Shown here: positions 1-11,600 of the stretch, piece after piece
How positions within the stretch are numbered: position 1 is the first letter of the stretch
Layout: the number at the start of each line of letters is the position of its first letter
Assembly: GCA_009617715.1 (NCBI GenBank)
Contig: VTFK01000023.1
Coordinates: 2,046,001-2,110,000 of the forward strand
Source: Plectrocnemia conspersa
Taxonomy: Eukaryota; Arthropoda; Insecta; Trichoptera; Polycentropodidae
DNA length: 64,000 nt
Direction: 5' to 3'
Position numbers and translations under genes: made by a program
The notes under the pieces: generated by a model
Seen by the model: only the letters and a program-made list of their open reading frames with translations
Told to the model about the DNA's origin: nothing
Database searches by the model: none

Positions 1-839
1 TCTCCGATCGGCGATGTACGAATCGATAGCAACTGTCTCGTGACCGTGGCCTGACTGATGGATGTCGAGTAGCCGTAGACCACTTTTAAAGAGTGGCCAC
101 CGATTCTTTTTGTACATAGCCATACGATAATGGAAATAGTTGGAAAGCTTTCGATTTTTATTTCAAAAGTATAGCGATAATTGTTTTTTATCTATAAATC
201 AGTGGAAATATGTACACGGCCGAGTGCAGCAAATCTTATCAGAAATCTAATGGTTCTGTTCTTGAAATTAGCAAAAAATTACCCAGTCTAATATTAAACT
301 TTGATATTTGCTTAATGAAAAATTCACACTAAATTAGAAAAGTAAATTCACAACAATTTGCACAAAAAATTGGAATTTTTAAATCTAGTTAATTTAAATA
401 TATTAAATACAAATGTTGGAAAACACTTAATAACAACTGAAATCAATTTCAATGTAAGACTTGCATACCTAATTACGAATAATGTATACATCTTACTATT
501 TTTTCAATAAATGTGTGTAATAAAAAAAATAACAGGGGTATTTAACAATTGAATTTTTTTAATATTTTTAATTGTAAAATAGTTTAAATCTGAAAAAAAA
601 TCATTTAAATATATTTGTATTTATTCTAAATCTTCCGTCACACAAAGACATATTTTTTATTACTTATAAAATATTATTTTAGATTATAATTAACAAATGT
701 TACTATGTACAACATAGCCCAACTATATTTTAATTATTCATCACGAAAAGTTCAGGAAAATCTAAGAAAACTCAAAACGTGAAGATTGATCCGAATTACA
801 GTTATATAATAATCATTATATATTATTCGTACTCAGGTC
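1..839. other. AT-rich stretch without a recognised gene
   Basis: No frame on either strand shows a credible coding segment. The first 230 bases are less AT-rich and have a short imperfect inverted repeat near 80-105, where a block ending in ccactttt is answered by aaagagtgg. I cannot assign this to a family. The rest is simple AT-rich sequence. Confidence 0.5.
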
Positions 840-1275
840 TTTCAGGTATTAATACTACTGGTCTACCGATGCTAGTAGATCAATAATCATATTTCGAGGG
901 TTCCTCAAGGTTTCAACATAGGCCCTCTGCTCTTCACGTTATTTATTAATGACATAAATACGTCAGCTACAAATTCTGTATGCAAATAATTTAAAATAAA
1001 AGACTCCTCTCTACAGAGTGATTAAGATTATCTATAGAGATCAAGGCTTCCGTTAACCGTCTGTTCTTTAATCTCGAAAAGTGTCATACTGTGTAATTTT
1101 CTCGATCCCGTTCACACTCTTGATGGGAACATTTTGGCTAGAAAAACTTGCAAGTGGAGATTCTCTACACGTAAACGACGTCTGCGATACATCTTCCAAG
1201 ATGCTCGGCGTTGTTATTAGGAACGCATTTCACTTTGACGATCTGTCATTTATTTGCGTTCACATCATGGAGATT
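840..1275 (+). mobile_element. LINE (non-LTR retrotransposon) fragment, reverse transcriptase part
   Basis: A broken plus-strand reading frame resembles the middle and C-terminal part of a non-LTR reverse transcriptase. The stretch near 890-955 reads like the conserved block VPQG..-GPLLFTLFINDI, interrupted by frame changes. The same text recurs near 43070 and 45740, so this is a dispersed family. The 65-codon frame at 1081-1278 is a leftover of the element, not a host gene. Confidence 0.7.
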
Positions 1276-1440
1276 TAATTTATTTATTTATTTAAATTAA
1301 ATTAAGATCATCGCAACCTAACAGATTGCCCCAATGCGGTGGAATACAATAATTATATAATTTCAATACACAAAAAATAATATATAATTAAAATAATACA
1401 TATAAAGAACCAAATAAAAAAATCATAAAATATCAAATTT

Positions 1441-1802
1441 AATTGATATGAACTGGACCAGCTCTTCGTAGCTAACATTAAACAGGTCAATGTGTAATGC
1501 CAGCGTATTAAGGAACCGTTTGGTCACAGCCATAAGCGAGTCGGCAAGTGCGGACGTCTTAGCCCCAACGGCCATAAAAAGAGGACGCGATCGTGATTCT
1601 CGAAGATTTTCTGGAACCTAAAACTAAAATTTTCGAGAATAGCTGGATTGTCGACAACACCCTTCAGTAATTTGAAGAGAAGCTTTTTTTTTAAAAAATA
1701 CAACTTTCTGCGAGAACTCCGCAAATCGTATCCCAACGCTGCGCTGGGATATAAAAACGGATAATAATCATATGTCCTTTTGTAAAGGTATCTTAAAAAC
1801 AT
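1441..1802 (-). mobile_element. LINE fragment, C-terminal part of ORF2, inverted
   Basis: A minus-strand open frame of about 92 codons (1524-1802) carries words such as FLRYLYKRT and YDLRSSRRKLYF. These are typical of the C-terminal region of LINE ORF2. The same region occurs on the plus strand at about 1925-2190 and 46270-46510. It is truncated at both ends and has no start of its own, so it is a dead fragment. Confidence 0.65.
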
Positions 1803-1924
1803 TTTTTTTTTTTGTGCACTAAAAGGAAGTATTTTATTATTACACCCTCTAATATATAATATTTGGTAAATACTTCCTCTTAATCGAAAAGTTCAGAAAT
1901 GCTTCTGGAGATATATTTTTAAGA

Positions 1925-2300
1925 GGATATTTGGTTATTATCTGTTCTTGTATTTCAGCTCCTTTCTTTTAGGAGCGTTGAGATACGATTCACTGAGTTC
2001 TCTCAGAAAGTTGTTACAGAAACAATTACAGAAGGGTGCTGTTGACAAGCAAACTATTCTGGAGGAAGTCTTTTAATGCCCATTAAATCCACTAGTTCCT
2101 TAATACGCTGGCGTTCACATTGATCCGTATAGTGGCAGTTACGAGGAGCTGGTCCGGTTCCGATTACTCTGATTTTATTTCTATATTATTATGTTTTATT
2201 TTTTTTTGTGCATTATTTACTTGTATTATACATTTTTATTATGTATTGTTTTTTGACCACCGTGTCGGATCTTAATTTAATTTAGGTAAATAAATATACA
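1925..2300 (+). mobile_element. LINE fragment, C-terminal part and 3' tail
   Basis: The sequence repeats, in the opposite orientation, the LINE C-terminal region seen at 1441-1802. The shared core is a block coding for LRSSRRKL-like residues. It then runs into an AT-rich tail that ends in taaataaata, as expected for a LINE 3' end. It is broken by stops. Confidence 0.6.
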
Positions 2301-4792
2301 CTTATTATTCAATAAACGTAAAAGATTTTTGGAGAATTATTAAATTATATCAATATTTTAAATTTTCTACGTTCAATTTAAAATGTCTCAAACCTTAAAT
2401 ATTATTCTTCTAAGCATAAATTGATAAATCTTTTCAAACCTTATGGATGCGAATTTTTTTTATTCAATACAAAGTTATTTTTTAGGTTCACAGAAATTTT
2501 AGAACAATTATCTCGATGCAATTTACTTCAATCGAGATAATCAATCCAGAGCGTGAAAAACGAAAAGTTTCAAATTTCACGCAAGTGGAATTGTCAACTA
2601 ATTCGCACTGGACATTAATTTTATTTTTATTAAAAATCTGTCCATCATAACCTAACATGTTTCCCCAATGCGTCATGATGGGCATTATACAAATTAAATT
2701 ATTTATTCAATTTTACTTACCTAAGATTTATGTGATATGCCAAGAGATGCTATTTTTATTCCTTTTGTATTTTTATCGACACCAACTGTTCTTTGGTTAG
2801 GTATATTTTCAAGTGTCCCTAAGCTGCCCAAATAAGTAATCGTCACGCGCGCTTCTATACTTGCCTATTCGCAAATACTTATAGCAATTAGGATTCTAAT
2901 AAATATTAAAATTAATAGCAAGTTGTGGTTCCAAAAAATAAGCGAAATAGTAATATTTTCGAAATTAAGTAAAATATGCGATCTGGTTAAATATATTTAA
3001 TTGTGACTAAATATTAGAAAAATATCAATTCAAGCCTCACAGTTTATGCGAATCTAGATATATAAATAAATAGTTATTCACCTGAAGGAAATAAAAATAT
3101 GTCATTTAACAGAAAATAAACAAATATAATAGGCAATATTTTTTATATATTATTTTTGATTTATTCATATGACAATATACAAACATATATCGTCGTAAAA
3201 ATAAGTGTCATATGAGCATATAAATTGATTATTTAATTTCGAGCATCATTTACTTTGTATCCTAGGGATATAAAAATCATTAATTGATTAAAATAACCTA
3301 TTAGACTTTTTCTCTTATCGTTTGATGGTTTGTCACGAGCCATTTTGAGACTTGATTTTAACGTATTATGTAGTTGTCAGGTGAGATACCAAATCTATTC
3401 AGATTACATTAATCCGAAGTCTGGAGTACAAATTTATTTGGGTTAAACACTTGGTTAAAACGCGTCGTGTAATTTCAATGGTTCACGTAGTGAGAAACTA
3501 GTAGGTTTTTTCTCTTTTTATTTTTTCCCTTTAAAATCAGAGCCTTTTTTGCTTTAATACGATATATTCTAAAAACTGTTGTATATATAATAATGTAGAC
3601 GTCAAGTGAGATATCTAATCTAGTCGAATTACATTAATCCGAAGCTTGGAAGTGCAAATTTATATGGGTTAAGCAGTCGTGTGACTACGTATCTTAGTAT
3701 AAATCTTAACATATTGTATAATATGTTGATGTATTGGAAACACCACAAATCACAAATAATTCATATCGTTATATATCAGTCCTGAAGTACATAAAGTCGT
3801 GAACTGAAAATCAGTAATAGTATTTGTCATCATAAAATAACTTGTTTAAATATAGGATTAGAATTATTTAATAAGAATTACGTTAATCTTGAAAAATGGA
3901 TCTAAGTCAAAATATTTAATATAAATAAAATTAATACAACTGAGAAACGTCAGTTATATAATAATATTTTTATCAACATTTAGTTGAACTTCATCTTGAA
4001 CTTATGCGTATGATTAATCAAAATAAATAGTTTAAAATTCAAAACATTGGTTTCTTATCATGTTATACTTTCAATACCTAAATATGTTTTATATAATTCG
4101 TTTATTCTAATTTCAATTAAACCTTTAAAAAAGTAATAATCTGATTGATTGCATGTGCTTATTAATACGCAGTTGCATCAGTTGTTCTTCAGATTTATAT
4201 AACGTGTTTATATAAACTTATCTATAATATTGATCAAAAATGTTTTTATTGATCTTGAAATAGTGTTTAAGTAGATTGCTGCAATATCATGTAATCTAGT
4301 TGATCTAATAAATAGAATAAATGTTAAGATTTTTTTATTACTAATTGCTATATATAATTATCTAAATCATAGTATCTCAAACTTATTGGCTCAATCTCCT
4401 ATTTTTAAAAACAATATTCTTCGGCACTCCTCTCTAGATAACTTTTTTTGGATAAGTTTGATTTAGGCAATCAATAGTCTATAACAGTAGGTGGGTTTTA
4501 GCATGTGTAAGGATATTTTAATTATCTGTTTATATTTAGTTGAGAAAAATAATCTAAAGGATTTTTTATTATGCAATAAAAAATCTTATATAAAATAATA
4601 ATATATTGTAAGTAAGATATTTACATAGCTTTTGTGTAAATTTTGAATTTAAAAAGCACTATATAATTTTATGTAACAATGTGTGATCTAGTGATTAGAT
4701 ACATTTTGAGACAAGATTCTGCTTAGAATCGTCTGATCCATATTTTTTTTATATTATAAATTTTTAATTATATTTTTTCGCATTATGTAGGT
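2301..4792. other. AT-rich gene-free stretch with diverged repeats
   Basis: I see no exon-like segment. The region holds the pair of diverged direct repeats listed at 3364-3690. A short block near 2640-2690 (cataacctaacatgtttccc) resembles one at 1310-1345 and is probably another repeat remnant. Confidence 0.5.
3364..3690 (+). repeat. Two diverged direct repeat units about 228 bp apart
   Basis: Unit 1 (about 3364-3460) and unit 2 (about 3592-3690) share the order gtgagatac/t, attacattaatccgaag, a tggag/tggaag block, gtacaaattta/gtgcaaattta, then tgggttaa. The match runs over about 100 bp with scattered changes. They are probably two halves of an old tandem duplication or two copies of one repeat. 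No family recognised. Confidence 0.6.
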
Positions 4793-4846
4793 TCACGATA
4801 AATTGCACTGAAATATATAAAAATCAGATTCTGAACCATCACTTAC

Positions 4847-4940
4847 ATGCACATTACAAGTGAATGAACTTTCACATGTGTTGTAACACATGTTCAATTT
4901 GCATCCTGTACGACAATGATCCGAGCAACGATGACAATCC
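4847..4940 (-). CDS. Candidate cysteine-rich exon (partial, unknown gene)
   Basis: A minus-strand open frame (4793-5011) contains a dense cysteine block of pattern C-x2-C-x3-C-x3-C-x4-C-x3-C-x5-C, around RDCHRCSDHCRTGC. It is bordered by a good splice acceptor (cttttag at 4947-4941) and a consensus donor (gtaagt at 4846-4841), which supports a 94-base exon. That spacing would suit a small secreted disulfide-rich peptide, but I do not recognise the family and found no signal-peptide exon or partner exon nearby. An alternative is that the frame simply continues to the stop at 4793. It may also be chance or a pseudogene. Confidence 0.25.
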
Positions 4941-5011
4941 CTAAAAGCTAAATGGATGATTGTCGAATTGACACTAATATTTATTATGTTACATTCTATC
5001 GAAAGCAACAA

Positions 5012-6107
5012 TGATGTCTAGCGTTTATTACGAACAAAAAATCTTATAATGGCAAAATGCTCATCAAGAAAATAGATTAGACGACTTACAGCGTTTCTTT
5101 GATTTTTCTGGACAAAAAATATGTTACTGTGCTAATTTAATATAATGCATGCAAAAACATAAGTCAAAGTCATTGAGTGTAAGCTGTTGCTTGCCCGTAT
5201 AATCTGGGGTTTTTATTTCATGGTTCAATAGCGATCTTTGTAGAGTTTTAACCATTGATCGTGTTTATTTGAATAAATTGTATACCATCATATGACCAAG
5301 TATAATGGTGGGATGATCGATATTAGTGTAATATTTAATTCAATAGAAACTAATTGTAAAATGTAATGTTTGCTGTATAATATGTATTAATATGCAAATA
5401 TACAATAGAGTATATAATTTTTTTTTTAATTATTATTTTAAATTATAAAAGTTTTAATTAATATTTTTTTAAATAAAAATGCGTAACAACGAAGTTAACA
5501 CAATCAAAAACTACTAGAGTAAAATCAAATCTCAAATATTTTAATAGTTAAATTCTTTAATAGGTTTTTTTATATGCACATATACATACATACATATATC
5601 TAAAGAAAAGCATTAATTTTAGTATGCATCTATTGTGATATCCTACATAAAAATGATATTAATTTGTTTCAATCATATAATTAGATTTAAAATATTTTTC
5701 TAAAAATCATATATGATTTTGAATTGTATGTACCCTTAATTATATGAAATCTAAAACTATTAAATTAAGCTCAGTCGCGATTAAAATTATATTTAAATTA
5801 AATTAAATATAAAAATGCTTACTTTAAAAAGCAATCAAGCAAACAAATTGTGATTTTTTTTACTACAAACTGCATGGGCAGTGGGAGAGGTTCCAGATGT
5901 AGGTCAAGTGTAAGAAACGGAAGTAAATCATTGACCCACATATTTGTACATCGCCGCGCTACACGCGTGGTACAAAATATATTTGTTTTACAGTACAAAA
6001 AATGTTTTTTTCTCAACTGCGTAAATTGAGGGAGCGTTCAATGTGAAGAGATCTTAATGTACACCTTTAATTTAATTTATAAATATGTACTTGAATAAAC
6101 GATGTGA
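5012..6107. other. AT-rich gene-free stretch
   Basis: No supported gene. A moderately GC-richer patch at about 5870-5970 gives short frames on both strands but has no clear exon borders or recognisable protein. Confidence 0.4.
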
Positions 6108-6600
6108 CTATCAATGAGGCGCACTTTGTCGTCGTCGATCCTTTGGAAGCTGTAGTGGCACTCTAAGGAAGCTTCTCTCCGTGGACACAGCTCTAGGGAC
6201 AGTTCCGCCATCCATCGGTGTAGGAGAGCAGGGGACCCTTCTTGGGCTATATCCTAAGCCCTTGAGGGAAGGAACCATCTGAGGTAGAGCACGAGGCACT
6301 ACCTAGGACGAACAAAATAACGCAAACAAGCCAAAGGACTCGGCTACTCCTGGGGTCCGAGGGCTAAAGGCTGCGACTGAGGTAGCATAAACACCCCCCC
6401 GTAGACCTGGGAGGTGGTGCTATTACTAGGATGATACGCAGTGCATGCAATGCAATTTCAATGCCGGCTAGCCGACGTGAGCCCTTTTCACTGAGCGCTC
6501 GGGAGAAAAACTTATATCTCCAATAACATATTTAGTGATATGGGGAGTGGGAAACTGCTCACCCGGCCGTTACAAGCTGGGCGCAATGTAATATTATACT
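6108..6600. repeat. GC-rich island, probable transposable-element remnant
   Basis: About 490 bases are sharply richer in G and C than the surrounding AT-rich DNA and begin and end abruptly. They contain runs such as cacccccccgtagacctggg and cacccggccgttacaagc. A 62-codon minus-strand frame at 6111-6299 has no recognisable domain. The sharp base-composition edges suggest an inserted element, perhaps an untranslated part of a retroelement, but no terminal repeats are visible. Confidence 0.4.
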
Positions 6601-8667
6601 ACCTACGTTAATACGTAAACGTAGTACAGTTTTCCTACCAGTCAATTAACATGTTTTGTTTAACGGAAGCTTAAATTAAGCAAATGTTTATAGTTACATT
6701 AACCACTTAATAATTTTGTTAAAAAATGTTAATTGCCATGTTTGTATTACCGACTGAAATTTAATATTTTCCAGTAGAATCGCATCCTTTATTACTTTTA
6801 TTAAATGTTATCTTTCTAATATTTCCGCATTTTTTCAATTGATCTTTATACGCAATTCTGCGAATATTGTCTAGATGCAATATTTTTTTCATTATCTGAG
6901 GGCTGATAATAATGATGGAATCGTGGAAAATTACACTCGAGTATTGAATACGTCAAATCCTTGCTGTTGTGTGCACACAACATTATCGTGGTCTTTTTAC
7001 ATGATATTCCAGTAGCCATTTTATTGGTCAATTATCGATATGAGATACTGTGCTGTGTGTCTTTCGTGTTAGTATAAGATAGTGTTTGCCCAAAAAATTA
7101 CGACAAAACTGAACCAGTACTTAGGTAAAGGCATAACTCTCTTCACGAGCTTATTATATTATTTTTAAAATACATTATGTTGAATTATGTAATATAATAT
7201 ATTCCTATTTTTATTAATCCATATCTAATCTTTTTTTAAAAAATCTGTATTTTATATTTTTATATAAAATAAAATATAATGGGAAATTCGATAATTGCTA
7301 AAAAATTATCAATTAATTGTATTCTAGGAACCATAATCTAAAGATATTTAAAAAAATGTTATTTACTTTAAAAACAATCTTTAAAATCAAGATAAAGTAG
7401 ATAGTGTTGTATTCAAAATGAAAGGACAGCGAGCAATAAAATTATTTTATTGCTACCATTATAAAATACCAGATTATTTAAAATTCATCTAATTGGTATA
7501 AAATCAAACCAATTATGAATATACAAAAATAGTTCTCCGCATATGTATGTATTATATTTAAACAATACTAAACTAATTATCCTAATAAATAAATTTAATC
7601 AACTTTAAAACCATTAATAAAATACTTATTTTTTTACGTGCAAATAGATACAAAAACATATCTTTTTACTATTTCTAAAATTCAGATTATTAAGTATGTA
7701 CATAAAATACTATCACTGTATACAAATAATCTATTCGGTATATACTTTTATAAAATGTATTTGATCCGATCTAGTAAATCTATTTTTCGGTACATGTCAT
7801 TTTAATTCGTTTTATTTTATTTTATGATGGTAAAATATAGATATACATATGCTCATACGTACATACATACATACATCAATATACGAGTGAGTGTCTACAC
7901 AATGCTTCCTTATTACTTTCATTACTAAACATTGTAAGAACTGGAAAGATTAATGTGTATGCCAGTTCAGAGGCATTGAAGACGAGACGTCATACAACAT
8001 CATTGTCAGCGCTTGCCAAAAATACAATAGATTAACATTGACCACGAACAATTGTCGCGAAATCGATGTATCGTCTTAAAGCGAGTAATTGTTCAAACAG
8101 ACGTAATATAAAACATTGAGTTTTTTTTTCTAATTAAGAAACATTTAAAAATGTATCTAAAACAATGAGTAGTTCTTTTAACTTCAATATAATATGTAGT
8201 TTTTCATATAAAATACAGTATAAACAGGTAAGTATTGTACTGTATCTTATTCTCTTGTAAACTTACTGTTATAAAATTAATATGTGAAAGTAGTTAACGG
8301 TAATAGCAATTCAGCAATAACTAAAATTGTTAAAATAAAATAAAATTTTACTATAGACATCTGTTGATGGACATTAAAAATTAAGACATAAATTTTTGTC
8401 TGTATTAATTTATTTAAAAAATATGATCTAATATAAAATATAAATAATAAATCAAGAATTAAAATTTAATATTAATATATATATACAGATTATAAAAATT
8501 TAAAATATTTTTTATTTAATAAATAACAGTTATTTTATAAATGTTAAAAATAAAAACTGTTTTACAAATCTATTCGTATACATTTAAAAGTAAATCATTT
8601 AATTAGTATATTTAAATACTCATTGAATGAATATATGTATATAGTATATTAATATTTATTAAAACGC
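6601..8667. other. AT-rich gene-free stretch 3' of AOX-A
   Basis: No gene is seen. A short acat/catac microsatellite lies near 7855-7880. The sequence downstream of the AOX-A stop (below 8668) has a possible polyadenylation signal within a few bases. Confidence 0.5.
8655..8660 (-). promoter_or_regulatory. Possible polyadenylation signal of AOX-A
   Basis: AATAAA on the minus strand, 7 bases past the AOX-A stop codon. Such a short 3' UTR is unusual, so a later signal may be used instead. Confidence 0.3.
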
Positions 8668-11600
8668 TTATAATTCAAAATGATTTATATTGGTCTTAGT
8701 GGCAAAAATAATATTTTCTGTGGTGCACGGCATATCTTAATATTAAAAAATTATTTCAGTATAATTTTAATAATTAAATATATGTTTTATAATAAAATAT
8801 TATTTGTTTACCTATATGATACCATTCATTTGGAGGCAAACCATTATTGACCCTTGTAGATGTGATTGCTTGTCGTATTGCGGATACGATACCGAATGCC
8901 ATATTCAATGAAGGTTCTCCAGTAGCTATTTTTAATTAAAATTAAGTTATACAATATATTTAAAAAATATGAATATGTAATGTGTAGACTATAAACCTTT
9001 AGATCTCAAAACTCCGGCTGGATTAGGTGCATTTCTGCGGAACTGAACTCTAAAGTCAATAGGAATATCTTTAACTCCAGGTGGTTTGTAAGTCCAAGTA
9101 CGATTCGACAGCAAAGCTCCAGTCTTTTTGTTATAGACCAAACTCTCGCTCGTCCAATACCCAATACCCATTATATAAGCTCCTTCGACCTATAATGTAA
9201 TAAATACATAAAATTAAAAAATCTAATTGTGTAGCATGTGTTTTATTATATAATTACCTGTCCAACATCCACTATTGGACTGAGACTCTCTCCAGTGTCT
9301 TCCAAGATATCGACTCTTAAAATTTGATGATTTCCTGTCAACATATCCACTTCCACTTCGATAACAGAAGCTCCCCATATGTTATAACCCTTGACATCAG
9401 TCTCCGTGAACATGTAATGAGCGCACAAATCGACTCCAGAAAAAAACGCCTTTGAAATCAATTCTCTCCAAGTGGGATCATTCATATTTCTCTTAATTGG
9501 AGCTAGTCTCTCTAATAATATTTCACAGGCTTTAATAGTTGCAAAGCAGCAAACTTCACTTCCGCTACAGCCGCCTGTCGCCATAGCATTTGGAGATGTT
9601 AAGTTGTTCGTAGGCTTTACTTGCACTGTATCCAATGGTATACCCAAGGTGTAAGCGCACACTTGAGCGACTTTTGTATGCATGCCTTGACCCATTTCAA
9701 CGCCAGCGTGCGACACTGCCACAGTACCATCAGCGTGATAGATTGAGACCAAAGAAGTGAAGTTACCATAGTAATCTAAACTGTATTTCAAAGGAGTGAG
9801 ACAGATGCCGCGCTTCTTCCAGCGATTTGTATCGTTGAATTTTCTGACATTGGCAGCCCTTTCATTGTAATTTGAAGACGCTAAGACCGTTTTTATTAAA
9901 TCTGGAATAGGGTTCCCATTTTTGCTCATGTTTGCCAGTCTAACATCGATGTGATCGTTTCCAGTTACAGTGGCTATGTGGTCCATTATGTTTTCGATCA
10001 TGGCTACACCTTCAGTGGTAGCTATAAGACGTACATACATGTTTTATGACTAAAATACAGACATTATTTATTCATTACAAAAATTACCTGGTGCTCTACA
10101 CCAAGTATTAGATGGAGTATCAGTAAGAACAGTATTTGCTTCCAAGAACCAAGTAGAATTATCATAACAATTTGGAAATGCAACAGCAGTATTATATGCA
10201 ACATCGGTAGTTTCATTATGTGAACAACCACTATCTGAATAAAAAATATTTCGTAAGTACTGAATTTTACCATCGTTATTAACTCCAACCTAAAACATAA
10301 AAAAAATATATTAAACCATGCCTATTTTTATCTTAAAAATAAACCGTTTTTTAATTATTAATACTTCGTAACTGGAAGAACATGGCACTCGTTTTCCAAT
10401 AGCTGACATATTCGTTTCAATCGGCAATACAAATCTCACTGTTCTGTTCAGAATACTCGCAGCAACAGCACAAGCTGAGGATATTTGGGAACACCTTGAT
10501 ATTTTACTACCATAACTACCTCCCAAGCGTCTTATGTGCACATTTATTCTAAATTGACACGGAACATAACTTATAGTCATAAGTAATATTATTATATACA
10601 AGTTCATTAGAATAACTTACGTATTTACTGGAACATTTAAAACATTAGCCACGCAAACATTGGTCAAATCAGGCCATTGAGAAGAAGAATAAACGTCCAT
10701 GCCGTCTTCAATTGGTATACATACGCATGTTTGTACCTCCATGGTGTAATGGTATTGTCCAAATATATCAAAAGTGCCTTTAATAACCTTCTTGACATCG
10801 TCTCCTATGGCAGATGGCCTTTTGGTCGTGACATTGATTATTCTGTTTTTAGCAGACGGTGACTTCAAAGCATCTCTTATCGTTAAAATTGGAGGATTTA
10901 CTCCAGTGTTCTTGTAAGTAACTTTGACTTTCTTAGCTGCTAATTTTGCTAGTCTTTCAGTTTCTGCCACGACAATTGCTACTGGTTGGCCATGGTAAAG
11001 GATTTTTCCACTGCATAAAACTTCTTCGACTTCAGCAAAATGCCCTGGTAAGCTAGTGAAGTTATTTACTCCCGGTATATCAGAAGCTGTCAAAAGAGAA
11101 ATTACTCTCTCATCAGCCTAAAAAGAATGACTTAGTTAATATTTGCTAGTTTATATTATTAGTTTGACCCATATTAAGTGGCCGATTTAACTAACTCGTA
11201 CTGAAACGGACTATGATCAAATTCATCAATTTAACCACTTTTTCATTCAACAATTGGACCACCCAAAAGAAGGATTAACACAGTCGAAAAGATATTAGCT
11301 AATTTTACAGGCGTGAGAATCTGAATATTATGTTATTAGATTAGAAACCCTAGCGATAAAGACAATTTTGTCCTGTAATATATTTTTTATAGATAGGTTT
11401 TAAACGTTTAAGAGCAAAAAATACTTCTTTGATAAAATAGCTGATTAAGGTTAAGTACCCATTATAAATAAAATATTATTTTTAAAATTTCTCTTGGACT
11501 TACTAAGTTTGTACGAACTTCAGCCAAGAGGAAGCCGACCTAACTTCAGCCGCTTCTCTCTTCGCATCCTCTGGTCCAGTTCTACGTCCAGAATCCAGAT

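Noticed and set aside
6111..6299. 62-codon minus-strand protein in the GC-rich island
   Set aside because: No domain or conserved context. An open frame of this length is expected by chance in GC-rich DNA.
9472..9654. Plus-strand frames opposite AOX exons (also 10677, 20263, 27138, 28335)
   Set aside because: They mirror conserved AOX exons on the other strand and recur only because the exons are duplicated.
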